Program-made: the position numbers and the translations under genes
From: Mucilaginibacter_A sp041088075
GTDB lineage: Bacteria; Bacteroidota; Bacteroidia; Sphingobacteriales; Sphingobacteriaceae
Assembly (NCBI RefSeq): GCF_041088075.1
Contig: NZ_JBGCVY010000026.1
Location: 12,876-76,875, forward strand
DNA length: 64,000 nucleotides
Direction of reading: 5' to 3'
Notes under the pieces: generated by a model
What the model saw: only the letters and a program-made list of their open reading frames with translations
Databases searched by the model: none
What the model was told of the DNA's origin: nothing
Part shown: piece after piece, positions 51,458 through 60,098 of the stretch
Position numbering within the stretch: the first letter of the stretch is position 1
How the letters are laid out: every line of letters begins with the position of its first letter

Positions 51458-53371
51458 TCACATCAAATCCGCTTCCTGCAAATACAAATTATCAATATCC
51501 GTCGCATACTTCTTCTCAATTACCTTTCTTTTCGCTTTTAAAGTAGGCGTAATTTCACCGGCTTCCATACTAAAAGAGTTGCGTTTTACTTTAAAGTTTT
51601 TAATGCGCTCAAACTTGGCCAGTTCGTTGGAAAGCTTTTTTACATCTTCGTTGATCCAATCAATAACCGGTTGTTCTTCAATAAAAACATCAGGTTTTTC
51701 AAAAAAGGCTTCGTCCAGGTTAAAGGTTTCCTGCAATAATTCTTTGGCAGGAATGATGAAAGCCGTAACATATTCGCGCTTATCGCCAATTAAAAAAACG
51801 CCTTCAATTTTCGGGCTTTTTAAATACGTGTTCTCAACCGGCGTTGGATATACATTTTTACCAAAAGAATTGACCAGCATGTTTTTTAAACGGTCGGTAA
51901 TTTGCAGGTTGCCTTTGTAAAAGCGGCCTATGTCGCCGGTGTGGAACCAACAATCTTCGTCAATTACGTTGCGGGTTTCTTCGGGTTTGTTCCAGTATCC
52001 TTTCATCACGCAATGGCCGCGCACAATAATCTCGCCTTCTTCCGATTGAAAATCCGGTTTAAAAGTTTCGTGTGTTTGGATGGTATAAATTTTATGCGTG
52101 TCAATATTTTGGATAGCCACTTCTATCCGCGGAATAATCCGTCCAACCGTTCCGTAAACTTGCCGGTTATATTCGGTTACGGCCATCACGGGCGAAGTTT
52201 CTGTCAGCCCAAAACCTTCCAATACTTTAATGCCCAGATCACCAAAAAACTCTCCAATGTTTTTTGGTAAAGCACCTCCGCCCGAAAGCATAAACTTTAA
52301 CCTTCCGCCGGTTTTTTCTTTGATCTTGCTGAAAACTAATTTTTCGGCCAGGTTTTTTTCGGTGGTTAAAATGATACCGGGTTTTTTGCCTGCTTCTTTT
52401 ACCAGCCTAAATTTGCGGCCTTTATCCAACGACCATAAAAAAAGCTTGGTTTTAATGCCGCCTGCTGCTTGTCCGCTTTTCATGGCGCGGTCATGTATCC
52501 GTTCCAATAAACGCGGTACGCAGCTCATTACGGTTGGCTGTATTTCGGCCATATTCTTCGCCAGCAATTCTAAACTTTGGGCAAATGCAATCCTGGAACC
52601 GGTTGCCAAACAAACATGGTACGTAGCCGTACGTTCAAAAACATGCGAAAGCGGCAAAAAAGAAAGGAAAACATCATCCTGGGTAATCACCGTAATCTGA
52701 TCTAAACTTGCACGTACGTTTTGGGTAAAATTATGGTGCGTCAACATCACGCCTTTTGGCGTTCCTGTGGTGCCCGAAGTATAAATCAAAGAAGAAATAT
52801 CGGTAGGCAAAATACTTTCCCGGCAACTGTTGATTGTTTGTTTGTATTGATTGTAAACGCGTTTGCCTTCTTCAATCAAAGCATTTAAGGAGATGATACC
52901 CGTATTAAACTTTGATTTTTCGGTAAACTTTTGATAATCATCGAAAATGGGGATGATGCGGATCAATTCGGCACAACTATTCGCAATCTTTAAGATTTTT
53001 TTGAGCAGAAACGGGCTGCCGATTAACAAAGTCCTTGCGCCCGAATCATTCAAAATATATTCAATTTCCGATTCGGAAAGGGTAGGATAGATGGAGGTAT
53101 TGACCGCGCCAATCTGCTGCAACGCCTGATCGTAATACACATATTCCGGGCCGTTATCTAAAATTAAAGCCAATCGGTCGTTTTTCTTGATGCCAATATC
53201 CAAAAAATAAGCCGAAATGGCATTGATGTTTTCTAAAGCTTGTTTGTAAGTGATTTCTTCCCAGCGGTCATCTACTTTATGAGTCAGAAAAACAGTGTCT
53301 TCCGGATGAATGTTGTGGATAATATTTTGCAGAAGACTTGGAACGGTGGAGTGTTCGGTTACCGGGTTCAT
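51458..53371 (-). CDS. Long-chain acyl-CoA synthetase, second copy
   Basis: 637 aa. LIYTSGTTGTPKGVMLTHHN, FLPLSHVFERTATY, VLEGFGLTETSPVMAVTEYN, CWFHTGDIGRF, ITDRLKNMLVNSFGKNVYP and a C-terminal TPTLKAKRK Lys motif. A paralogue of 18105-19916, not clustered with other fatty-acid genes, so it could act in phospholipid or storage lipid metabolism. Confidence 0.88.
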   Translation of the reverse strand: MNPVTEHSTVPSLLQNIIHNIHPEDTVFLTHKVDDRWEEITYKQALENINAISAYFLDIGIKKNDRLALILDNGPEYVYYDQALQQIGAVNTSIYPTLSESEIEYILNDSGARTLLIGSPFLLKKILKIANSCAELIRIIPIFDDYQKFTEKSKFNTGIISLNALIEEGKRVYNQYKQTINSCRESILPTDISSLIYTSGTTGTPKGVMLTHHNFTQNVRASLDQITVITQDDVFLSFLPLSHVFERTATYHVCLATGSRIAFAQSLELLAKNMAEIQPTVMSCVPRLLERIHDRAMKSGQAAGGIKTKLFLWSLDKGRKFRLVKEAGKKPGIILTTEKNLAEKLVFSKIKEKTGGRLKFMLSGGGALPKNIGEFFGDLGIKVLEGFGLTETSPVMAVTEYNRQVYGTVGRIIPRIEVAIQNIDTHKIYTIQTHETFKPDFQSEEGEIIVRGHCVMKGYWNKPEETRNVIDEDCWFHTGDIGRFYKGNLQITDRLKNMLVNSFGKNVYPTPVENTYLKSPKIEGVFLIGDKREYVTAFIIPAKELLQETFNLDEAFFEKPDVFIEEQPVIDWINEDVKKLSNELAKFERIKNFKVKRNSFSMEAGEITPTLKAKRKVIEKKYATDIDNLYLQEADLM

Positions 53372-53449
53372 GAAGCAACAGGTTTACAAGGATAAATTTT
53401 AGACCATCAAACTTAAATGTATTAACGGTTAAAACAAAAAAAGGGATGC

Positions 53450-53461
53450 TAAAAGAAGCAT
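53450..53461 (-). repeat. Dodecamer repeat, single copy
   Basis: TAAAAGAAGCAT preceded by AGGGATGC and followed by CCCTTTT, with an internal hairpin AAAAGGGATGC / GCATCCCTTTT that makes a terminator-like stem. Confidence 0.65.
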
Positions 53462-53489
53462 CCCTTTTCAAATTATTTTTGTAATTTTC

Positions 53490-53816
53490 TTACACAGAAA
53501 AACTCTCTCCACAACCACAAGTTCGGCTGGCATTCGGGTTATGGAAGTTGAAGCCTTTTCCATTTAAACCATCAGAAAAATCAAGTTCGGTGCCGGCAAG
53601 GTAAAGGAAGGATTTCATATCCAAAGAAATCCGAATACCTTTATCTTCAAAAAACTGGTCGCCGGGCTTAATTTCATTGTCGAAATCAAGCTTGTAGGAT
53701 AAACCCGAACAACCTCCTCCGGCAACAGAAACACGCAGAAAATAAGATTCGTTCAGGTTTGATGAACGGATTAGCTCTTCTACTTTACTTTTTGCTTTAT
53801 CGGTTACGGTAATCAT
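53490..53816 (-). CDS. iscA: Iron-sulfur assembly A-type protein (IscA/HesB)
   Basis: 108 aa with the three A-type cysteines: VAGGGCSGLSYKLDF and the C-terminal CGCGESFSV. It delivers Fe-S clusters to target proteins. It is the last gene of iscS-iscU-iscA on this strand. Confidence 0.93.
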   Translation of the reverse strand: MITVTDKAKSKVEELIRSSNLNESYFLRVSVAGGGCSGLSYKLDFDNEIKPGDQFFEDKGIRISLDMKSFLYLAGTELDFSDGLNGKGFNFHNPNASRTCGCGESFSV

Positions 53817-53823
53817 GGTATTA

Positions 53824-53916
53824 GTTTTTAGTATTTAGTAGAAAATATCAGGTATCAAGAATATGCCTCATATTAGCATGAGGTCTTGATACTAAATACT
53901 CGATACTTGCTACTAA
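53824..53916. repeat. AGTATTTAGTA-type repeat between iscU and iscA
   Basis: AGTTTTTAGTATTTAGTAG...TATCAGGTATCAAG, then an inverted part ...GAGGTCTTGATACTAAATAC. Same family as 40021 and 59076; forms a stem about 15 bp. Confidence 0.55.
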
Positions 53917-54330
53917 TTAATGGTGTACTTTCTCAGACTCAATCGGGGCAAGGCCATTTTTGACACGGAAATCATTGATAGCAGCTTTGATCGCATCTTC
54001 TGCCAAAACAGAACAATGGATTTTAACCGGCGGCAAAGCCAGTTCTTCCACAATGTCCATATTGTCAATTTTCATAGCATCGTCAATGCTTTTTCCTTTT
54101 AGCCATTCGGTGGCCAAAGAAGAAGAAGCAATAGCCGAACCGCAGCCAAAAGTTTTAAATTTTGCGTCTTTGATCACGTTGTTTTCGTCAACTTCAATTT
54201 GCAAACGCATTACGTCGCCGCATTCTGGTGCGCCAACCAACCCGGTTCCTACTTTGTTGCTGCTTTTATCCAAAGTTCCAACGTTGCGTGGGTTTGAATA
54301 ATGATCAATTACTTTATCTGAATAAGCCAT
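53917..54330 (-). CDS. iscU: Iron-sulfur cluster scaffold protein IscU
   Basis: 137 aa. The three cluster ligands Cys are seen: VGAPECGDVMRLQI, KTFGCGSAIASSSLATEWLKGKSI, LPPVKIHCSVLAEDAIKAAI. It builds clusters with IscS-derived sulfur. Between iscS (upstream) and iscA on the same strand. Confidence 0.95.
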   Translation of the reverse strand: MAYSDKVIDHYSNPRNVGTLDKSSNKVGTGLVGAPECGDVMRLQIEVDENNVIKDAKFKTFGCGSAIASSSLATEWLKGKSIDDAMKIDNMDIVEELALPPVKIHCSVLAEDAIKAAINDFRVKNGLAPIESEKVHH

Positions 54331-54399
54331 AGCTTTATGTTTTAATAGTTTTAATTAGTTCAAATATCCTGCCGCTCTGCATTTTTTGTCAGTTTGGCA

Positions 54400-54422
54400 A
54401 TACTGTTTTTATCGGATAAAAA
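54400..54422 (+). repeat. Dodecamer copy between iscS and iscU
   Basis: ATACTGTTTTTA (54400-54411), spacer TCGGA, TAAAAATT. It ends at the iscS stop (54423). Confidence 0.65.
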
Positions 54423-55634
54423 TTAGTGTTCTGCCCACTCGATGGAATCCAGGTCAATGCCTTCTTTAAACATTTCCCAAAGCGGGGAAAGTTCGCGAAG
54501 GTGCGTTACGGCATTCCGGGTTACTTCAATGGCACGGTCAACTTCTTCTTCGGTCGTAAATCTACCCAAACCAAAACGGATGGAAGAGTGGGCCAAATCA
54601 TCCGACAAACCTAAGCTTTTTAAAACGTAAGAAGGCTCTAAAGATGCCGAAGTACAAGCCGAACCGGAAGAAACAGCCAGGTCTTTCATCGCCATCATCA
54701 AACCTTCGCCTTCTACATATTTAAAAGAAATATTGGTGGTGTGCGGCAAACGGTGTTCGCGGTTTCCGTTGACATACGATTCTTCTAATTGCGTTAAAGC
54801 CGCTTCTAATTTATCGCGTAAAGCAGAAAGTCTTTTCGCATCCTGATCCATTTCTAAACGCGCCAGTTCGCAGGCTTTGCCTAAACCTACAATTCCGGGA
54901 ACGTTTAACGTGCCCGAACGCATTCCGCGCTCGTGGCCGCCGCCGTCCATTTGTGCCGTAACTTTAACCCGAGGGTTTTTACGGCGGACATATAAAGCAC
55001 CAACGCCTTTCGGGCCATACATCTTGTGTCCGGATAAAGCCAACAAATCAATGCCGTCTTCAATAACATTCACCGGGATTTTGCCAACCGCTTGTACAGC
55101 ATCCGTCATAAACAACGCGCCAAAAGAATGTGCAATCCGGGCAATTTCTTTAACCGGTTGGATAACGCCAATTTCGTTGTTGCCATACATGATCGAAACC
55201 AGAATTGTTTCCTGCCTCATGGCGGCAACCAATTGTTCCAAATCAACTAAACCATCAGGTTTTGGGGTGAGATAAGTAACACGTGCACCTAATTTTTCCA
55301 AATGTTTACAAGCGTCTAAAACAGCTTTATGTTCGGTAGTCATGGTGATGATATGATTACCTTTTTCCTTGTACATTTCAAAAACACCTTTCAAAGCCAG
55401 GTTGTCAGATTCTGTAGCACCGGAAGTAAAAATAATTTCTTTTTCGTTTGCGCCAATCAACTGTGCAACCTGCTCGCGGGCGTAGTCAACAGCTTCTTCG
55501 GCAACCCATCCAAAAGCGTGGTTGCGGCTGGATGCATTGCCAAATTTTTGCACAAAATACGGAACCATTGCATCCAAAACCCGTGGGTCCATCGGCGTAG
55601 TGGCGTTGTTATCGAGATAGATAGGAAGATCCAT
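54423..55634 (-). CDS. iscS: Cysteine desulfurase
   Basis: 403 aa starting MDLPIYLDNNATTPMDPRV. PLP-dependent sulfur donor: the Lys in ALSGHKMYGPKGVGALYV, and the catalytic Cys in AVSSGSACTSASLEPSYVLKSLG. An upstream extension to 55706 is not likely to be translated. First gene of iscSUA. Confidence 0.95.
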   Translation of the reverse strand: MDLPIYLDNNATTPMDPRVLDAMVPYFVQKFGNASSRNHAFGWVAEEAVDYAREQVAQLIGANEKEIIFTSGATESDNLALKGVFEMYKEKGNHIITMTTEHKAVLDACKHLEKLGARVTYLTPKPDGLVDLEQLVAAMRQETILVSIMYGNNEIGVIQPVKEIARIAHSFGALFMTDAVQAVGKIPVNVIEDGIDLLALSGHKMYGPKGVGALYVRRKNPRVKVTAQMDGGGHERGMRSGTLNVPGIVGLGKACELARLEMDQDAKRLSALRDKLEAALTQLEESYVNGNREHRLPHTTNISFKYVEGEGLMMAMKDLAVSSGSACTSASLEPSYVLKSLGLSDDLAHSSIRFGLGRFTTEEEVDRAIEVTRNAVTHLRELSPLWEMFKEGIDLDSIEWAEH

Positions 55635-55838
55635 GTTCTTAATTAGATTAAGTATAAATGTTGATGCAAATATATTAAATGTTTTAGCTAAAATTTCCAA
55701 AAACATTAGTAAAATCAGCTTTCAAAGTCATGTTCCTGCAATATTAAAAACGCTGAAACTGCTTTGGTTTTGAAGTTGAAATTTAAACAATTTATACTTC
55801 AATTGGTGTTATTTTGTAACGGCATTTTTTTTTAGTGG

Positions 55839-55855
55839 TAAAAGAAGTATATTTG
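55839..55855. repeat. Dodecamer copy overlapping a -7 box
   Basis: TAAAAGAAGTAT (55839-55850) overlaps TATATTTG (55848-55855), which matches the TAnnTTTG -7 consensus, upstream of rpmE2. The -33 element is not clear (T-rich), so the promoter role is tentative. Confidence 0.5.
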
Positions 55856-55883
55856 CGCCTGTTTTTGAAACAACCCTACCGAA

Positions 55884-56132
55884 ATGAAAAAAGAAATTCA
55901 CCCTTCCAACTATAGATTAGTGGTTTTTAAAGATATGTCTAACGATTATTCTTTTATCACTAAATCTTGTATTGATTCCAAAGAAACCGTTCAATGGGAA
56001 GACGGACAACAATATCCGTTGATCAAATTAGAAATTTCCCACACTTCGCACCCGTTTTATACCGGCAAAATGAAGTTGGTTGATACCGCCGGCCGGATTG
56101 ATAAATTTCGTAACCGCTACAACAAAAAGTAA
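55884..56132 (+). CDS. rpmE2: Type B ribosomal protein L31
   Basis: 82 aa. MKKEIHPSNYRLVVFKDMS, FITKSC, SHTSHPFYTGKMKLVDTAGRIDKFRNRY match L31 type B, without the zinc-ribbon CxxC of type A. It has its own terminator. Confidence 0.95.
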   Translation: MKKEIHPSNYRLVVFKDMSNDYSFITKSCIDSKETVQWEDGQQYPLIKLEISHTSHPFYTGKMKLVDTAGRIDKFRNRYNKK

Positions 56133-56150
56133 CCCGTTTTTTAGATATTC

Positions 56151-56185
56151 AAAAGTCCCGGTTTTGCAACCGGGACTTTTTTTAT
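56151..56185 (+). terminator. Intrinsic terminator of rpmE2
   Basis: AAAAGTCCCGG / CCGGGACTTTT with T-rich tail, ending just before the GlmU-like gene at 56195. Confidence 0.85.
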
Positions 56186-56194
56186 TTTTGCTGA

Positions 56195-57382
56195 ATGGGA
56201 ATTGTTTTTTTTGACGGAGCAGCACATCAAACTTTATTGCCGCTTACGTTTACCCGTCCGGTTGCCGATTTGCGCATCGGTATGCTCACCATCGCCCAAA
56301 AATGGCAGCGGTATTTGAACCAGCCCGTTTCTTTTTTAACGCAAGAATATTTACAAACTAAGTTTCCGTTAGAAATTAATGATCAAAATTTGTTGATTAA
56401 TGGTTGTGTCTGTCCGGACGAAACTTTGTTGGAAGCCGTAAATAAATTGCAGGAAGGCGAAGTTTTAAAGCAACAGGAATTCATCATCGCGGCAAAAGTT
56501 AAAGCAGGCGACGTTAAAAATTTTCAAACGCTACATGCTTCTTTTACCGGCATAAATTATGCCTCGGCTTTTGTAAAAATTACTTATCCCGAAGATATCT
56601 TCAGCAAAAACGATCAAGAGTTACGCAAAGATTTTGCCTTGCTAACCAAAGGAAAAACCAGTGCAAAAATCAGCCAAACCAATACCATTTTAGGCGACCA
56701 GTTTTTTGCAGAAGAAGGTGCAGCGGCCGAATGTGCCACGTTTAATACGCGTTTAGGCCCGGTTTACCTCAGCAAAAATTCTGAAGTTTTTGAAGGCGCC
56801 AATATTCGCGGCAGCTTTTTTTTGGGCGAATGTTCGCAGGTAAAAATGGGCGCCAAAATTTACAGCGGAACAACGATTGGTCCACATTCTACGGTTGGTG
56901 GCGAGATCAAAAATTCGGTGATTTGGGGCTATTCTTCCAAAGGCCACGAAGGTTATCTGGGAAATTCGGTTTTGGGCGAATGGTGCAATATCGGTGCCGA
57001 TTCTAACAATTCCAATTTAAAAAATACGTATGCCGAAGTGAAATTGTGGGATTATCCAACGCAGAAACTTCGGAACACCAACCTACAGTTTTGCGGGTTG
57101 ATCATGGCCGATCATGCCAAATGCGGCATCAACACGATGTTTAATACCGGAACCGTAGTTGGCGTAAGTGCCAATGTTTTCGGTGCCGGTTATCCGCCAA
57201 AATTTATTCCTGATTTTTCATGGGGCGGAATTCAATACACTGAAATTTATGCGATAAAAAAAGCATTAGAAACCGCCAAATTAGTTTTTGAACGCAAGAA
57301 CAGAAGTTTCGGCGAAGCAGAAGCTGAAATTTTAAAACATATATTTGAACTGACAAACCCTACACCATTAAAATTAATATGA
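56195..57382 (+). CDS. GlmU-like sugar-phosphate nucleotidyltransferase family protein
   Basis: 395 aa. N-terminal part (GIVFFDGAAHQTLLPLTFTRPVADLRIGMLTI) is the 'GlmU family' variant without the usual GxGTRM; the C-terminal third is a left-handed beta-helix (KIYSGTTIGPHSTVGGEIKNSVIWGYSS; MADHAKCGINTMFNTGTVVGVSANVFG). In Bacteroidota this protein is conserved next to tpiA. A dodecamer element (56535-56558) lies within, encoding HASFTGINYA, and a second near copy at 57241-57266. It overlaps tpiA by 4 bp (ATGA). Confidence 0.8.
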   Translation: MGIVFFDGAAHQTLLPLTFTRPVADLRIGMLTIAQKWQRYLNQPVSFLTQEYLQTKFPLEINDQNLLINGCVCPDETLLEAVNKLQEGEVLKQQEFIIAAKVKAGDVKNFQTLHASFTGINYASAFVKITYPEDIFSKNDQELRKDFALLTKGKTSAKISQTNTILGDQFFAEEGAAAECATFNTRLGPVYLSKNSEVFEGANIRGSFFLGECSQVKMGAKIYSGTTIGPHSTVGGEIKNSVIWGYSSKGHEGYLGNSVLGEWCNIGADSNNSNLKNTYAEVKLWDYPTQKLRNTNLQFCGLIMADHAKCGINTMFNTGTVVGVSANVFGAGYPPKFIPDFSWGGIQYTEIYAIKKALETAKLVFERKNRSFGEAEAEILKHIFELTNPTPLKLI

Positions 57383-58143
57383 GACAAAAAATTGTTGCCG
57401 GCAACTGGAAAATGAACTTGGATTACAACGAAGGTTTATCCATTTTTTCTGAAATTATCAACATGGTAAACGATGAAGTTACCGGCAGGCAAAGCGTAAT
57501 CGTTTGTTGCCCATACACTTACTTGCACAGCTTGTCGCAACTGGCCAAAAATCAGCCCAAGGTTTCTGTGGGCGCACAAAACTGCCATCAGGAAGATGCA
57601 GGCGCTTATACCGGCGAAATTTCGGCACGGATGATCAAATCTGTTGGCGCAGCATATGTGATTTTGGGCCATTCGGAACGCCGTCAGCATTTTGGCGAAA
57701 CCAATTTGGTTCTATCGCAAAAAACAAACGCCGTATTGAGCAACAGTTTGAAACCGATTTTTTGTGTGGGCGAAACGTTGGAAGAACGCGAAAGCGGACA
57801 GTTTTTTGACGTGATCAAATCGCAAATCAGCGAAGGTTTGTTTCATTTGGATGCGCAGCAATTTGGCCAGGTTGTGTTGGCTTACGAACCGGTTTGGGCC
57901 ATTGGCACCGGGAAAACAGCAACGGCGGCACAAGCGCAGGAAATCCATGCTTTTATCCGCAAAGAAATTGCAACCCAGTTTGGACAGCCGGTTGCAGATG
58001 AAACCACCGTTTTATATGGCGGAAGCTGCAACCCAAAAAACGCAAAAGAACTTTTCTCCCAACCGGATATTGACGGCGGCTTGATCGGTGGCGCATCTTT
58101 AAAATCAAGGGATTTTGTGGATGTGGTTAAAGCGTTTAATTAA
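57379..58143 (+). CDS. tpiA: Triosephosphate isomerase
   Basis: 254 aa. Complete: KIVAGNWKMNLD (Lys), GHSERRQHFGE (His), LAYEPVWAIGTGKTATA (Glu) and GGSCNPKNAKELF (phosphate loop). Interconverts DHAP and G3P. Its TAA stop is cut by an IS982 element beginning at 58143, but the A supplied by the element's first base restores it. Confidence 0.97.
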   Translation: MRQKIVAGNWKMNLDYNEGLSIFSEIINMVNDEVTGRQSVIVCCPYTYLHSLSQLAKNQPKVSVGAQNCHQEDAGAYTGEISARMIKSVGAAYVILGHSERRQHFGETNLVLSQKTNAVLSNSLKPIFCVGETLEERESGQFFDVIKSQISEGLFHLDAQQFGQVVLAYEPVWAIGTGKTATAAQAQEIHAFIRKEIATQFGQPVADETTVLYGGSCNPKNAKELFSQPDIDGGLIGGASLKSRDFVDVVKAFN

Positions 58144-59068
58144 CTCAAGTTGTTAGTTAGGTATTATTTTGTCAAGTGTAAAAGCAAACACGAATAATGT
58201 AATTTTCAACAACCATCCTTTGAAAGTTACGGCATGAAGTTTTCTGAGAAACAATCCTTTGATCTCGCTAATTGTCGTTTCAATTCTTTTTCTCCTACAT
58301 TCTTTTATAAAGGCTGCACTTACGCTGTCTGTTCTTTTTGCATTTGATTTTCTATGTACTTTCAGAGCGATCAGATCGGTTTCCATTAACTGGTCCTCGA
58401 TCTCATAATTGGTATAAGCTGAATCAGCAAACACCTCGCTTTCGGCAGGCAGTTCCAACGGTAGTTTCTTCAAAGCCTGCGCGTCATGTTCACTACCCGG
58501 AACAAAACCGAACTCTACCGGAATACCATCTTTAGTAACCAGTAACTGTACTTTTACCCCATAAAAATAACGGCGCATACTGGTTTGTTTGCCATGCCAT
58601 TGCTTGCCGGTTATTATTTTAGAATTCGCAATCCGGATATTATCGCAGACTGCCACCGGAAACGAATCGAGCACGTAGCTCATCTCACAACTGATATATT
58701 TGAAATAATAACCGATCTGCATGAAAAGGCTGTATATAAGCTCTGCAACCTGATGTAGCCTGCGGTTAAAACGGCTTTTATCCAGCATTCCCGGTATCAT
58801 TCCTGTCATTTTCATAAACTGCCTTGCCTTATCCTGATGACCTCCAAAATACAACGACGATACAACTGCCGTAGTGATGATCTCACTGTCGCTTACCTGC
58901 CTTCGACCGTCTTCATAATGATTACTTGTTTTCAATAAATCATCTATAAAACAAAATATTCCTATAATTTTATCCTTTGTAAGCATCATCATCGGTTCTT
59001 TAGTTGTGGTAAACCAAAGTTCTTGTTTTTGATGCTTACTTATTTATCCCTTTATTAGCAACTTGAGT
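58143..59068. mobile_element. IS982 family insertion sequence (complete)
   Basis: 926 bp with inverted ends ACTCAAGTTG (58143) and CAACTTGAGT (to 59068), flanked by TAATTA direct repeats (58137-58142 and 59069-59074). It holds one transposase gene on the minus strand. The insertion is exactly at the tpiA stop. Confidence 0.85.
58153..58992 (-). CDS. IS982 family transposase
   Basis: 279 aa DDE transposase: SYVLDSFPVAVCDNIRIANS (first Asp), EVFADSAYTNYEIEDQLM (second Asp), RIETTISEIKGLF (Glu). Intact with one full frame; likely able to catalyse transposition. Start ATG 58992 or the next methionines. Confidence 0.9.
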   Translation of the reverse strand: MMMLTKDKIIGIFCFIDDLLKTSNHYEDGRRQVSDSEIITTAVVSSLYFGGHQDKARQFMKMTGMIPGMLDKSRFNRRLHQVAELIYSLFMQIGYYFKYISCEMSYVLDSFPVAVCDNIRIANSKIITGKQWHGKQTSMRRYFYGVKVQLLVTKDGIPVEFGFVPGSEHDAQALKKLPLELPAESEVFADSAYTNYEIEDQLMETDLIALKVHRKSNAKRTDSVSAAFIKECRRKRIETTISEIKGLFLRKLHAVTFKGWLLKITLFVFAFTLDKIIPN

Positions 59069-59075
59069 TAATTAG

Positions 59076-59170
59076 TAGCAAGTATTTAATCTCAAGTATC
59101 AAGATTTGGCGGATTACACAGATACTGTTTTTAATGGTGCAATTTACTTAATACTAAATACTTGATACTT
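59076..59170. repeat. AGTATTTAATCTCAAGTATC-type repeat with a dodecamer
   Basis: AGTAGCAAGTATTTAATC (59076) and an inverted part AAATACTTGATACTTCC (to 59172), with dodecamer ATACTGTTTTTA at 59122-59133 in the loop. Same repeat family as 40021 and 53824. The IS982 target site lies at its left end. Confidence 0.55.
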
Positions 59171-59178
59171 CCTTCAAC

Positions 59179-60015
59179 ATGAATTACATCGAACTCCTCT
59201 TCACCACGCTTTACCAGGAAGATTTTCAGCAGGATTTGCTGATGAACGCTTTGGCAGAAGCTGGTTTTGATACGTTTGAAGAAGTTGATTTCGGGTTTAA
59301 AGCTTACATTCCAGCCGCTAATTTTGATAAGGAAGATTTGGACGAAACTTTGGAACCATTGCACCAAATTTTAACTTTTTCTTACGAAGTCAATTTGATT
59401 CCGCACAAAAACTGGAACGCGGTTTGGGAAAGCAATTTCCAGCCAATCCAAATCAAAGACCAGATTTGGGTACGTGCCACTTTCCACGAACCGCGCCTGG
59501 ATTTCCCGTTTGAAATTGTGATTGACCCGAAAATGGCTTTTGGCACCGGCCATCATCAAACCACTTCCATGATGATGGATTTTATGCTGGATACTGTTTT
59601 TACCGGCAAAAAAGTGTTGGACATGGGCTGCGGCACGGGCATCCTCGCTATTTTGGCTTCCAAAAAAGGCGCGGCAGAAATCACTGCGATTGATAACGAT
59701 CCGATTTGCTGCGAAAGCACAATCGAAAACGCCGTCCTAAATTCAGTTGAAAATATTGCTGTTTTTTGCGGGTCAAAAGAAGCCATCCCCAACGAAACTT
59801 TTGATGTTATCCTCGCCAATATCAACCGTAATATTTTGTTGGACCAGATGGAAACCTACGCGCAACGCCTTTCATCAAACGGCCAGCTTTTTTTAAGCGG
59901 TTTTTACGAAAACCCGGATTTGAACCTATTAAAATCTGAAGCCGAAAAATACAGTTTACAATTTTTAGTAAAGAAGAAAATGCAGGATTGGGTTTCTGCA
60001 AAATTTATTCGTTAA
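59179..60015 (+). CDS. prmA: Ribosomal protein L11 methyltransferase
   Basis: 278 aa. SAM-dependent: FHEPRLDFPFEIVIDPKMAFGTGHHQTT, KVLDMGCGTGILAILASKKGA (motif I), DVILANINRNILL (motif IV). Methylates L11 lysines. A dodecamer copy (59591-59602) encodes part of LDTVFTGKKVL just before motif I. Start ATG 59179. Confidence 0.93.
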   Translation: MNYIELLFTTLYQEDFQQDLLMNALAEAGFDTFEEVDFGFKAYIPAANFDKEDLDETLEPLHQILTFSYEVNLIPHKNWNAVWESNFQPIQIKDQIWVRATFHEPRLDFPFEIVIDPKMAFGTGHHQTTSMMMDFMLDTVFTGKKVLDMGCGTGILAILASKKGAAEITAIDNDPICCESTIENAVLNSVENIAVFCGSKEAIPNETFDVILANINRNILLDQMETYAQRLSSNGQLFLSGFYENPDLNLLKSEAEKYSLQFLVKKKMQDWVSAKFIR

Positions 60016-60035
60016 GGTAATGTAATTTTCTCTTG

Positions 60036-60047
60036 ATGCTATTTTTA
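60036..60047 (+). repeat. Dodecamer variant ATGCTATTTTTA
   Basis: In the gap between prmA and mpl; followed by TAGCC instead of TAAAA. Confidence 0.5.
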
Positions 60048-60098
60048 TAGCCCAAACTTTATTCTTATAATTATAAATTAAATTGCTAAGGCTTTTAC

